64,000 bases of DNA from Ectocarpus siliculosus (lineage: Eukaryota > Sar > Phaeophyceae > Ectocarpales > Ectocarpaceae): positions 3,320,516-3,384,515 of the forward strand of contig FN649727.1 in the NCBI GenBank assembly GCA_000310025.1. The letters are read 5' to 3'. The translations under genes were made by a program, and so were the position numbers. A model generated the notes under the pieces. That model saw only the letters and a list, made by a program, of their open reading frames with translations, had not been told where the DNA came from and ran no database searches. Of this stretch, positions 13,136 through 25,089 are shown piece after piece (within the stretch, counting starts at the first letter, position 1; the number at the start of each line of letters is the position of its first letter).

Positions 13136-14005
13136 CTGCCGTGGTGGCCGTTCATCATGTTTCGTTAAACAAGATTCCATTGATGATTCACAAGTTTGTA
13201 CGTTGCGAACTACGTCGTACATGAGATCCGAAAGACAGCGGTGTGGGGTCGAGAATGTTGGGTGTTGGATCCCGACGGTGCTCTGTTTTACAAGAGAAAG
13301 GATAACCATCGATGCGCGCGCTGTTTCTCCCTACTACATAGTCCGCGTTCAAAGAGGAGGAGTCTTCCCATACGACTCCTCTTGACACCATTTATGACTA
13401 CAGATCTTCAGGTGGAACACGCACGATTGAACTTAGCAATTGGTGGCCATTCGTCACCATTGGCAAAAATTTTCAACACCTTGGGAGTTGTTGCGCGTCC
13501 TATTGGCGTTCGCATTCTATCAAGCAAAACCTAGACCCTGGGTAAAGCACCGTTCAACCCAGTCACGCACTCTAAACGCAACCATCACAGCTGCGGGTGG
13601 GCTGCGTACACCGGTTCGCGCCGTACACAGCATTGAGCCTCTACGGGATCGATCGCAGAGCGTAGCCGCATCAATCAGGCAAAGGTTGTTTTCCCTCGTC
13701 CACACAATGGTAGTCAACGCCACCCATAACACAACAGTTTGTTTCATCCTCACAATCTCCCCTCTCCCCTCCCCCCTTCTCCCCCCCCCCCTCGAGGAGA
13801 TCATCCAATGTTGGCGCCTCTTCTCGGAAGGGATGCGCTGTTTATTGTTAGTATACCTAGCCAAACAGCATTGGCATACGCCCCCCAGCCCGCCGCCTTC
13901 TCCCCGGCCACCACGGACCTTGTAGAACGAAACGAAACCAATGTGAAAATCTAGCATGGAAATTACAGCGACTGCTACGCTTGAGTCTAGCACTGCCGTC
14001 AACTG

Positions 14006-14046
14006 CTCAGGTAGCGGATGGAACCTACTCAGGTAGCGGATGGAAC
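14006..14046. repeat. 22-bp tandem duplication
   Basis: CTCAGGTAGCGGATGGAAC occurs at 14006 and again, identical, at 14028. It is non-coding and its function is unknown. Confidence 0.8.
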
Positions 14047-14103
14047 GGTGCCTCTGTTAGAGAGAGGTTACGGGATACAAGAACGAAGGCTTCGTCTACA
14101 TAC

Positions 14104-14235
14104 CTAAAACCAGAGAAGTAGGAGCGGTCGGCGTGCCACTCTTGCTGACTGGGCGTGAAGATGGAGTTGTGGCATGGCGGGGACGGCGCTCTGGCGTTGG
14201 AGGCGTCGGTGACATCGCGAGGTCGACGACACCGC
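14104..14235 (-). CDS. Isolated candidate exon, possible zinc-ribbon-like segment
   Basis: On the minus strand an acceptor (ATGTACTTCTCAG) precedes an open segment that ends at a good donor (TTTTAG followed by GTATGT). It encodes a short peptide containing PPCHNSIFTPSQQEWHADR and SYFSGF. The spacing and the F-T-x-x-x-Q-x-W/F-x pattern recall the first half of small zinc-ribbon domains (zf-trcl type), but the expected second cysteine pair is not in this exon and I did not find it downstream. It leaves two bases over, while the next confident exon (13135) requires one, so either an exon is missing between them or this belongs to a different gene. Confidence 0.35.
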   Translation of the reverse strand, partial: AVSSTSRCHRRLQRQSAVPAMPQLHLHAQSARVARRPLLLLWF

Positions 14236-15458
14236 CTGAGAAGTACATAATAATGGGAAAGCAGCAGCGCCCGGAGGATGATATGAGACGTTCAATGTGT
14301 AGCCTCTAGACCTTGTGTGGGATATATTATAATAGTCAATCTTGGGAAAACCCTGGGGGTGCCAAGCAAGTACTATCGCGGTAGAGGAAGCGAACGCAAT
14401 TTGTGTTCCCTCCCTCCCCCACATTTCGTCTCCACTTGCCTCTATCGCACGCAGTGGTGCCTATCGTTCGAATTCAGCCTAAAAATACCGATTCGGGACT
14501 GTAGCCCTCGTTTTCTTATTAGGCTTTCTCCATGCCTGATCGTCTACTGCCTGGCCCATAGACTATTCTTCAACGTCGTCACCTGTGTGAATCGTGATAA
14601 CTATTGCGAGCGCCAACTGTTGTTGTTGACGGCACTGCCTGCGCTCGATATTATTAGCCCGGCAGGAATTTAGATATGGCACATACTCTAAGATAGCCAA
14701 CAATATTCCAAGGGCCTGCGACTGAAAGCCTGGCGGTGGGAACATCATGCACATATGCCGCACAGCGTTGACGACTAAAAAGCCATTTTGTACACAAAAT
14801 ATGCGACGCCACATCAAAGCACATTGTCTAGACTATTCAAAGACGTTGCGAAGCAACTGTGAAATCCCCTGCACACTAACAAGGGCACATACACCTTAGA
14901 GGTAAGTGGTACGTAACAACGTTCAAGCCAAAGACGAAAGCTGACCGCCAATCAAATCCGCAGCCGTCCCAGTATCTCGCTATCTCACCTGTTGGCGAGA
15001 CTACAAGGGCCGACGAACATTGCTCCACACTGCTAGCGTCGGCTGGTGGTGTTGCCTTTTTACTCAGATGCATACCCCACGTACGCACGAGGTTCTCTCA
15101 CACGGTGTCATAGACTGCAGTAGAACGACATCATCACGACATCATCACGAGAACACGGGAACCTCACTCGGCTCGTCCTCTGTTTATTAGAATACCACCA
15201 AATAATTATTTTTCCTGATAGAGAGAGTCCCCACTCGATGCAATACGGTGTCCGAAAAAGGGGTGGGTTGAAGTCTTTCCGCGCATATACCTTTCGCTGT
15301 TTTTTCAGGTCTTATCGCGCGAAAAGTTCGAAGGAAACCGCCGTTTCACACGAAACGGAACTTCATGGCAGGGAGAACGTTTTTTGGGGGGGGTGCGTAC
15401 TGCCGGTGGGGGCGCGTCCTTTCCCTCTTCGTGTTCTGGCATGAACATCACAAGTGCG

Positions 15459-15480
15459 CCTCCTCCGTTAACGGAGGAGG
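15459..15480. repeat. Perfect 22-bp palindrome
   Basis: CCTCCTCCGTT followed directly by its exact reverse complement AACGGAGGAGG, with no spacer and with GTTAAC at the centre. It lies in non-coding DNA. Confidence 0.85.
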
Positions 15481-17517
15481 ACCAGGGTAGGTAGCGTTCG
15501 TCCAGGCCGCGGATAACTTACTAACGTCTGCGGTGCTAGACTCCTCGACCAACACACCCTCGGCCGTATATAATGTCACGAGCTTTGAAGAGCAAGAATG
15601 AATCGGTCTTCAGTCTTACATTGTGGATAAACGCGACGAGTATTATCAGCGTTGCCTGTCTGAAGCTGTGTTCTTTGGTGGTTCGCGCGGTATTTTCGCG
15701 GAATAGACGGCTGATGACCACCCACAACGCTCACTTGATCTTTGAATGGATTGCCCGTGCTGCATGTGGATATTCGGTAGGGTGTCACGAGCTCAAGAGA
15801 AGAACAAGTACATTGAACCGGTCTCTAGCCTACAGACATACAAGCGAATATGCAAAGTCATAGATATGTAGGTTGACAGCCTTCGAGAAAAAGTAAAGCG
15901 TTGCAGTCGAGAGCACGAGCAACAACAGCAGCAGAGCAGTAAGTATCGAACGACAGCAGCAGGTTGGTAGCTGGGTTCGTGCGTAACGAATGGTGGATGA
16001 CTTCGCGCCTACACTAGGAACTCTCAAAGTTGTTCAATCCGGGGATGGATGTGGGCGGGAATTCAACTTGACCGCCGACTGGATTGGCCTTGATGTGTCC
16101 CGGACGAAGCCACCAACAACCGCACCCACCAATAATGTATCCTGCCTGGCGTTTTGGGCGTTCTTCAAACATGATGCGCTCGCCCTCCTGAAACTTGCGT
16201 CGCGAGATACGGAAGACAAGACGCGCCGAGAAATCCGTCATTCTGGGACACTTGGCCGAAGGGCAAGCTCGCATTTACGGGAGGTAACGCTCAACGCTGA
16301 ATCCGCCCCTAAATCTTCATCTCTGTTGCGGACGTGAATCATGCATATTCAGACCAAGGATACTCCATGCTCGTTTCATTGCTCCCTTCTTCATTGGTGC
16401 CACTAGAGGCACAACAATCACATCCACGACAGCGCGTAGCACACATGGATGCACCCGTGCGTCATCGGCCTCAATAACAAAAAAATGGCACATAGAGAAA
16501 CAACCAGAAAAAAGACGATGACGCCACGAACCCGACGACTGTTTGTATTCGACGACAAAAAAGGGTACATAGTCTAACAACACCGTGAGAACCAACGTTG
16601 ACAATCTTGGCAAATATCGGCGGCACTTACTGCTGTAACACGAGTACACAACCTTTCTCCCGGGCCGTCGTGGCCCCTGCCTTTCCCCCCGCAACTCCCC
16701 GAAAAACTGACACAAGTGCTAAAGAGTATTCCATGGGAAGAAGCAAATTACACCCCCAATTCAAACAGACAAAAAAAAACAGACACCGCGCCAGAGGTAG
16801 CGAGAGAGGAGAGCGCTACGAACAACACGCCACCTTCTGCACCTTCTGCTGTCCAGAAAAAGGGCCACTGCGGAAGACAAGGGGTACGCGTAAAGCTACC
16901 GTCAGCCCAAAGGGGTATTAGCCATCCATGTGTTGGTGAGAAGCCCATCCATCCAAACAAGCAGACGTACCCGAAGTGTACCTACCGCTTTCCCGTGCGT
17001 GCCACGGCGGCACAACACCGGCTCGCCCGTTGCCCACGAAACACTCATTTCATCGGCCTGCGGCCACAACTGCTGAGCGTAGGGGAGGATTTCCGCCCGA
17101 GACACTTGTGGGTACTGGCAGACAAACACCTCTGCTTGGTCATGTGTGCGAATGAACGATAGGGATACATTTTACAATGGTTTTGCACCTGAGGAAATGC
17201 CTCCTGTCCCTCCCCCGCCTCCCAACCCCCCGGAGAGCCAAAGGGAATCTGATCTTTCACAACATTAACAAGTTTCTTCTCCCTCTTTTCCCCTTCATTT
17301 TACTCCAAAGCTCCCGAAAAAGTCGTCATCTTCCTGCGCGCGAGCAGCGGGGGCAGCAGCAGCAGCAGCAGTAGCTGTCTTGCGCGACGCGGGAGCACCC
17401 ACAGAGGCGGGTGCCTGATGATATGATCACGGCAGAGGACGGACGGGCGACAAAAGGAGGCAGTTCGGTCAATCGGGAGTTCGAGGAACAGAGATACTTA
17501 GCACGCGCAGAGAGCAG

Positions 17518-17600
17518 AGGGGGGGGGGTACTCATGTTTTGCATGCCCTACTGTAGTTCTACCATTGACCACGCGTCCTCGAGAGGACGGAGAACTGTTC
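17518..17600. repeat. Dispersed repeat, copy A
   Basis: A G-tract followed by TACTCAT, GCATGCC, ACCATTGACC and GGACGGAG in the same order and at similar spacing as at 41882-41962, inside the second transporter gene. It looks like two diverged copies of one repeat; the family is unknown. Confidence 0.5.
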
Positions 17601-18495
17601 CCACAGCACCGATCGAGGGCAGAGAAGAGGGGGCATAAAATCAAGAGGTTGTAACAGAAACTACTGAGCCTGCAGTCACCGGTTCGGCTCGTTCATGTTG
17701 TAACCGGAGGAGTGCACACCATTGGACAGTGGGTGTGGGTGGGCAGGAGGGCGGGGGCAGTCAAATAAGCATAGATACATAGTACCGAGGATCGGTTAGA
17801 CGACGAGGGAGAGAGGCTTACTCACATGTTGCTTCAAACGATCACATTGGCTTACAGTTTTCGCTTCGGGAGACTAATCCCCGATGCCCCGATGCTACTT
17901 CGAAGTTGGTAACATCGGTCGGGTGACGGTCCGCTATCCTCTCGCGATTGTGTCACACAATCTTTTCGACACTCTGCTACTTGGCGCTAGTTTCGAGAAA
18001 CGTTTTGCGTCCTCGTGACCAACCTCTGCTGTATCTCTCAGGTTGAAACGAGTTGGACTGTGCTTGTTCTCGGGTGCTTCAATACGTGGTACGCAGTTGC
18101 TTAGCGTGGACATCCGTGCGTCTTGCGTACGGCCATGGCGGCGGCACGTTTTCTCTCGGCTCTTATGTAGTGTCAGCGTCCTTGTGTCAACTCACACACA
18201 CGGCTCCCGCGGGACACCGACACCAAAACGAAAAATCGCAAAAGAAATGCAACAGGATCGACGAAATATCCACACCAACCGGTTCCAGCATCCAACCGTC
18301 CGTAGGCCATCAATACGCGGGGACCCGTGACACTCCCTCCACAACCTAGCTTCACGCTCGATTCCACCAAACGGTGTCGGGGGGGGGGGGAGGGGCGCAC
18401 AGGGCGCGAGGCTACCGACCGACGGTGGCGGAAAATTATGGCATGCCGCCCCGTGTGCCGTGTCAAACAAACCGTACGGGCTTGCAACGACGATT

Positions 18496-19519
18496 CTACG
18501 CCTCACGAGCGGAACGGAGACGCACCTTCGGTAGCGAGGAACCATACGAAGGCTGCGACGGCGGCGGCGACGTGCTCTGTGGCCGAGCGACGGCAGCGGC
18601 CGGCGGCAGCGGCGGAGTGGGCGTCGGCTCGTCCCGCCAGCCCGACCCAAGGAGATCATCTGAAAAAAAAAAAAACACGACAAAAAACAAGGGTCAAGAG
18701 AACAGAGTACAAAGAACAAATCAGAGCCCTTTGTTCGTGCAATACGGTTCGCGTCAAAACAACAGAGCAGAAAAAACAAAACAGAGCCCTCGGTCGTGCA
18801 CTACGGTTCGCATGGATTATGCATGTCTTGTCGAGGTCCAGAAACCCCGCGTAGATAGAAGCGTTCCTGCTCGACGACATGCAGACGACACAAAAAAACA
18901 ATAAAACCGCCAAGCGCTAATAAAAAACCAGCAATTACGGGAGAGAGAGAGAAAGAGAGAGAGAGAGAAAGGCTTACCGATCCCACTGCCTTCTTGTGCG
19001 GAGGAGCCTCCCCCGCCTCCCCAGCCCCCCGAGCCGCTGTTCCCGCCCCCTCCGCTCGAGAAGGACGACGACGCCCCCCCCTGCGAGGCTGCGGCGGCGG
19101 CAGCGGCGCCCGCGCCCGCTCCGAAGCCCACCATCGGCTTGTGTCGCGCACCGTCCGCCGCCTCGTCCCCCGCCTTGTACAGTTTCAACGGCTCGTCCCT
19201 GGATTGAAGCACAGAGGCAATAGATAAATGTCTTTTAGGAGCCACCGGATGACGGAGCAGCGCATGCGGCCGGAACGGCAAAATATCGGAGGTTTTTCGT
19301 GCGAGAGAGGGAAGCACTTTGGGTGTAGGCACCACGCAAACACTGAGGGGGGGGGGGGGGGGTCCTGATCAGATGATGAGCATCCCCACTCCCGTGACAA
19401 AGGGCACTGCTGCTGTAACCAACAGAATCCACGAAACAACACAAGACGCACACGAAAAAAAAAGGTCGTCAACACCACGCCGAAGACCAAACGCCAACAG
19501 GAGCCAACACCCGACGACG

Positions 19520-19557
<38 letters not shown>

Positions 19558-22289
19558 AACCAAGACACAAAAATACACCGGGCACCCGCAAACACACCCT
19601 TCCGAGATGCCGGCGACGGTCTCCGTCGCCTTGCTCCAGAGGCTCCCTGCTTGGTTGGAGAGCGCTCCCCACCCCCACGCGGCTGACGCCGACACCTTCT
19701 GGGTCAGCTCGGGGTCCTTGAGCTTTGCCGATACGCTCTGGAACCCGGAGCTGTTTTCGAAAGCGGCGCCGAATGGGGAGATCCAGAGAGAATGTGGACG
19801 AGAGAGGTAACGGTTCGGAGATAGGGAGGGAGGGAGAGGGAGAGAGAGGGGGAGAGAGAGAGAGAAATAATTTGGACGAGAGAGTTAACGGTAACAGATG
19901 TGGGGGGGAAGAGAGGGAGAAGCATAACCAGATAGAAATCGTGCCAAAGGGCGTGAGAGCATATGGGCCTGAAGAAACTAGAAAGTCTGAACGCTCCGCG
20001 AAGCCTGAGAGCACAGCAGTGCCTGCATTCGTCATGTTCACATCTAACGTGGACACGTTTTCTTGTCGATCCGCGATGCTAGCCCCTACTTCGTCAAGAT
20101 TGGCGAGCAACGGATAGCGTCGCTCCCACAACTTCAGTGTCTTAACACATCGCTACCGCTTGTTGACGGGTCCAACAAGCCTCACTCTAGGTTCTTTCAG
20201 CGGGAAACAGGCTCGGCGAACGGTTACAGCGTGTCCACCTCCTCTTGCATTCAGACAACAAATACGGGTGAACGTTTTTGCCCCCCGCTCCCCCCCCGCT
20301 TCTTACTTCCACCATGAAAAGCAAAACGCTTACCTCAACGACTGCCCGATCTGTTGCTCTTCAAGCGTATGCGCCGTCTCCTGCCAATTTCAGAACGAGC
20401 GTGCGCGAGAAGGAATGGCAGGCACGCGACACACGCCGCGTGTTATTGGGTTCAGATGATCCCTCATCTAACAGGACCTACAGCACGGCAGCAGCGCATC
20501 CAACAGCATCAGCGGCCGCAAGCTGGACCGCCCATCGCCAGTCACGCCGTCACGCCTTCTTTTACTGAAACCTTCGACGGTACTCTTCTTGACACCATCT
20601 CGCGTGCAATATTTTCTTGTCTAAAAACACACAACGCAACCGAAAAGAAACGAAACCGCTCCATGTAAGGGTTGGATATATCACCTTTACCCCCGTCTGG
20701 AGGGTGGCGAAGGACTCCGACAGGAACCGCATCGACTTCTGCCCCATGACGCCGATCTGACCGCCAATGTCGTCCGCGGTCATCCCGCCCCCCCCTCTCC
20801 CGCCGCCCCCATATCCCCCGCTCGCCGGGTCGTAGGACGAGTCGCTACCCAAGCCCTGCATGCGGTTGGAGCCGCCAAACTTGTCCCGCATTCTGGCCGA
20901 GGCCTCCCCCCTAAGCGCCGTCTGTCGAGCCACGTACTCGGAGTCCGTCTCCCCCGCGAGTCGCTCCATGCCGCGCTGATCGGTGCTGCCACCGCCGCCG
21001 CCGCTAGAGCCGTTCCCGAAACCGCCGCCGTACTTGCCACCGCCGCCCCCGGAGGACGAGGGGGGAGGCCTCTGAGGGAGTTCCGTCGGGAGCGGGCGGC
21101 CCTCGACGGTAGCAAGGAGCCTGGTGACAGCAGCAACAGCAGCAGTACGACAAGGGTCGCGAGGAAGGCAGGCGGTGGTTTGATGCAACCGCTGTTGGGT
21201 TAGGCGGTGAGTGATATCTGTCAGGGTTTGCCCAAGGGGCACATGCATGGAGCGAGAGTGACGTTGGCCATGTTGTTGGAGGGAGATACCCAATTTCATG
21301 TCGGGTGATGATCCATACATGGAACACATACACAGGGCGGCCGTTGTGCCGAGGTTGGGAAAGGGCTTAGGGGTGATTCGTTGTGTTGCTCAATGCCTCG
21401 CATGTTTCTTATCAAATCGACGAGGTAACCGTGCTTTTGCTATCCAACACCACGATGATATCCAATTCCAGACTTGGGGGGGGAAGTTGAAAACCCAAGA
21501 ATAAGCAACCGCACAGTTTCGCCATCGACGAGAACCCCCGGCATCGTCAACAACACCAACACCAACTGACACAAACACCAACCACAACAATAACAGCACC
21601 CTTTCGACAAAGAGCTGTACTACCAACTGGCATCGATACCAACCACTATGACAGCAACCTCACGACAAAGAGGAGCCGGCTGCTTTTTTCTTCTTTTTTC
21701 TTGCACCTGTCCCGGAAGAGCTCGGCCGCGGGGGAGTGGTACTTCTTGGCGATGCGCTGGTCGCTCGTGACCCCGTGCGACTGGAACCAGTCGATCAGCT
21801 TCTGGTTGCCCCCCGCGCGCATCATGTTGATCTGCTTCTCGGACCACGAGTCCATCGTGATCGAGCGGACGAAGCTGCAAGACAGAGAAATAACAACGTC
21901 CACGTGCGTCAATCAGGTAGAGGGAGGGGTGGTGGAGGGCATGAAGAAGATTTCGCGTACAACGAGCCACCCTACTGCTGTACTCTCTACATCCGAGAAA
22001 GTGGAAGGCCGGCCTGTGGCGCTCCCAGACGACCGAATACGGATCAGACTGAGGCCGAGAGGAATCAACAATCTGCAGCGGTCTGAGAGAAGAACGACAG
22101 CGTGTCCTATTGGATAGTGTTCTATTCACGACAGCCATGTTGCTGCTTTGTCCATGCGGCACCACACAAACCTGCTCACCTGATGTGGACTCCGAGCCCG
22201 CGGTGCTGGCCGCTGCACTCCAGGCAAAATACGCACCCGTAAGACACCGAGGCCCATTGAGGGTTGGCGACTCCGCAGTCTACGCAGCG
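18496..22289 (-). CDS. ArfGAP-domain protein (first exon not identified)
   Basis: Exons in coding order: 22180-22289, 21707-21874, 20691-21120, 19598-19737, 18978-19198 and 18496-18659, with consistent phases and a TAG stop. The first listed exon has the ArfGAP C4 zinc finger: [12 protein letters not shown], then [18 protein letters not shown], that is C-x2-C-x16-C-x2-C, with the catalytic arginine in QHRGLGVH. Exon 2 completes the domain ([23 protein letters not shown]). The rest is low complexity and Gly/Ser-rich, with [13 protein letters not shown] and [15 protein letters not shown] blocks like the C-terminal half of ArfGAP1-type proteins, and it ends DDLLGSGW plus a proline-rich tail. ArfGAPs stimulate GTP hydrolysis on Arf and drive COPI coat turnover at the Golgi; that role is known for the family and inferred here. 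About 410 residues are accounted for. The N-terminal exon must end in phase 0 upstream of 22289. Confidence 0.92.
18700..18815. repeat. 60-bp tandem duplication in the ArfGAP last intron
   Basis: Two diverged copies with a period of 60. CAGAGCCCT occurs at 18722 and 18782, each followed by TCGTGCA(A/C)TACGGTTCGC. It is intronic. Confidence 0.7.
19519..19557. repeat. (CAA)n microsatellite
   Basis: About 13 CAA units in an ArfGAP intron. Similar CAA tracts are exonic at 49027-49065 and 53041-53081. Confidence 0.9.
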
Positions 22290-23321
22290 CTGTGAGTACA
22301 TTCAAGGCACAGTGTGAGACGTTAGCTGACGGCTTCACAAACCCATTTTGGCAACAGGGCGAGCGACGAGGCAAGCAGGCAGTATTATTTATCATGGCTG
22401 TATCCAAGCGCGAGAGGCCAGTGGCACATGTAGTATCAAGAACATTTGCTGAGAACAGCGAGGATAACTTTCAGGCTTGATTGTGCAAAACGTCAGCCGA
22501 AGCGAGATCCGGTGAAGGTGAGTTGAGGAACACCTGGGGAGACTGGATCCATTTTGCCAAGCCGATCTTGATTGTTGACTCATGTTGACAACAACCGAGG
22601 CAGCACCAAATATCACACACGAGGCTCCAAAGAACCGCAGGAAAGTGTTTGGGCACGAGAAAAAGGATTATTGTGGCACACGGCAACGGCTGCAGCTTGT
22701 CCCCGCCAGCGTATCACGGAGTCTTACCTCCACACGCCTCTCAAACCAAGACAAAACAGGCGACACGGCGGGTGCTAAAAAAAAATCATTGCGCTGAGGA
22801 ATCCCCAACTTGAACACCGGTGCCAGTGGAGAGCTTCGTGGAGCAGCGGCATTGCGCGTTGGCACGGCCAGATCTGTTGCTGGGGGCGTGTTCTGTCCAA
22901 GCTTTGCGGCCCGACAATCCCGCAGATTTGGATCCATACCACTGATCCTTTGCCTAACGCGATACCACACACCCGCTCTCGGAACTGCTGTGGGTGTACA
23001 GCAGTTGCTCACGCCAGGACAGCAGTGAATGAGATGGACCCAGATTTCGGGAAGCAGCTGCAGCCTTCGACAGCGCAAGCCCCAGCAACCAGCAACAGAT
23101 ATGGGCGTGCCAACGCTCATGTCGCTGCTCCATAATATCCTCTGCTTGTACTACGGCTGTAAAAATAGATGTCCAAGTGGGATTCCGCACGCCGGGAGGT
23201 CGTCTTCGATTTTTCTTGGTACCCTAAACAACACCTCTATCTTGGATTTAGACTAGAAGCGATGTACCGCATTTGGCAAGAACCTCTCAAGCCAATATTG
23301 TGATACTACCGTAGGAACGTA

Positions 23322-23520
23322 GAGAGATGGCACCCCCGTGTTAAATAGCGTTTTTGTATAGCGTATTTCTCCACAACCAGGGGGGTACCACTGCCGAAAA
23401 GGGTAGTTTTGGAAACATCTCGCGGAGGGCTTTCCTGAGAGGTATCGGTTGGTGTTCGCACCCTCCTAGTTGTGGAGAAATACGCTACACAAAAACGCTA
23501 ACACGGGGGTACCACCTCTC
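23322..23520. mobile_element. MITE-like inverted-repeat element, copy 1
   Basis: About 200 bp bounded by long terminal inverted repeats of roughly 60 bases. The left arm begins GAGAGATGGCACCCCCGTG and runs to CTCCACAACCAGG. The right arm is its near reverse complement, from CCTAGTTGTGGAG to GGGGGTACCACCTCTC. No coding capacity. Confidence 0.75.
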
Positions 23521-23705
23521 CGACTCTTTTGCGGTACTGAGAATAATAAATGCCAGCCGGGACACCCAAACTACAAGTATATAACATGGCATGCATTCAG
23601 AGGTTTCGCTCTGAAAAGAGCCAACCCTACAGGAAGAAGACGTACACCACAGCAAGCAGGATTGGCTCGACCACGCCTGTACGTAGACTACATGTACCGT
23701 CGACA

Positions 23706-23940
23706 GGCGGCGAGGTGGCAAAAGGCACCCACCCCCGCTACCCCCTACTGATGTAGACCGATCTTCAAAGAAAGCTCGATTGCTCCACAACCAAGATTGT
23801 GCCAACACCAAAAGTGTTTTAGGCTTTGGAAATATTTTGTAGAGGGCTTTCCGTAGACGTATGGGGCTCTTTCCGCGCCCCCTTGGTTGTGGGACAATCG
23901 ACCGTCGGTCTACGGGAAGGGGGTGCCATCTCGCCGCCTC
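23706..23940. mobile_element. MITE-like inverted-repeat element, copy 2 (diverged)
   Basis: The same design as copy 1: outer ends GGCGAGGTGGCA and TGCCATCTCGCC, inner arms ending in CTCCACAACCAA and TTGGTTGTGGGA. It also shares the loop sequence GAGGGCTTTCC with copy 1. The arms are less perfect and carry small indels. Confidence 0.7.
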
Positions 23941-25089
23941 TCAACCGCGGTACACACGGAGAGCAGCGGGTGACTGCAAACCGCACACATACGTGAATGG
24001 AAACGCCACGTGATCAGGCTGCCCGTCACAGCCCTTGGGCAAGGAGACAGACTACTGCCGTGACCTGGATAGGACATCCACCTACGCACGGGATGGCAGA
24101 GGAAAGGATGGGCCCTGCAGGACTACCGCTCTGTCCACCATCCAGGGTCATTTCGTCAATTCGGGCTCTGCTGCTCTGCTGCCAGAAAAACTCCGCTACT
24201 TGCGCTACCGTACAGTAAGTACAATACTTGTGTGTCACCAAAGTGTGTGCCCGCGACCATTGCTCTTCCAACAAGATTGCATCAACCAGGGCACCAGCTA
24301 ACACGTGGGGTGAGATGTAGCAGATACTCACCCTTGCCTCCGTGTTGGTCAACACGTATTCCATCCCCACAACGAACGAGAGCAGAGAGATCAAATAGTC
24401 TACGCGTGCACCAGGAGTAGACTACATACAGCAGAACAGATAGTCTACAGAGTGAGAAACATTACGGCGCCTACGACACAGGTAGCACAGCAGTCCCGAT
24501 TCGTTTCGAGCACGTATCTCCCTCACCGTGTTCCCAGGCAACGCTCGGATCTCGCGCTGGATGCCAGCGTCCATTGCGTGCGACATGGTGGTGGTGGGCT
24601 GCTCTAACTCTCGCGTTTTCGACCTGCTGCTGCTGCGGCAGGGAGTCCCTCCGAACAGAAGGTTTGGTTTTCCTCTCCTCTTCAGTCCGAACGTTGGCAC
24701 AGCTCCCGGTGCGTCGGTGTAGGGTCTGACAGCCCGACTAAACAACCAACCCGCCTCCTTTCCCTTGCCGCTTCGTACCACTCCGCCCTCCGCTTCCCCT
24801 TGCTAACCTACTTCTCAGCGCGTCTCTGTGTGTGTTCTTTGACGTGCACAGAGGCAGGCAACGCTGGTGCAGTGTGACATTCTTTGGCAGAGGCAACGCT
24901 GTATGGGTTTTTGGACGACGTACACCTATGAGTTTTGTCGAATCTTTCAACCATCGGCCCCCCCCCAACGGGCGTCGAGTGATCTTGCACGTGTGCGTGT
25001 ACGCATGAGATAGCTTCACGACCAGCACGCAAACACGACGCCGTACGACGAGGGCACGGCCACAGGGTAGGGGAAACAAGGCCATCGCG

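Larger units (their letters stand above)
14236..18495. other. Spacer of about 4.3 kb with no recognised gene
   Basis: This probably holds the promoter and first exon(s) of the WW/EF-hand gene and the 3' UTR of the ArfGAP gene. Open frames here are short and have no domain I recognise. It contains a perfect palindrome at 15459-15480, a CAG run at 17352-17372 and one copy of a dispersed repeat near 17525-17600. Confidence 0.45.
22290..25089. other. Divergent intergenic region (ArfGAP / transporter 1)
   Basis: The minus-strand ArfGAP gene and the plus-strand transporter diverge from here, so it should hold both promoters and the missing ArfGAP exon. One candidate donor for that exon is the GTAAGA at about 22727-22732, minus strand. 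The middle is taken up by the two inverted-repeat elements at 23322-23940. No other gene is recognisable. Confidence 0.5.

Noticed and set aside
13520..14002. 160-codon open frame on the minus strand
   Set aside because: Low-complexity, no domain, no supporting splice signals; likely chance in GC-rich DNA.
16716..17162. 148-codon plus-strand frame in the 14-18 kb spacer
   Set aside because: No recognisable domain and composition like surrounding non-coding DNA.
22668..23120. 150-codon minus-strand frame upstream of ArfGAP as its N-terminal exon
   Set aside because: It has an in-phase donor (GTAAGA near 22730), but the encoded sequence does not resemble an ArfGAP N-terminus. Left as unproven.
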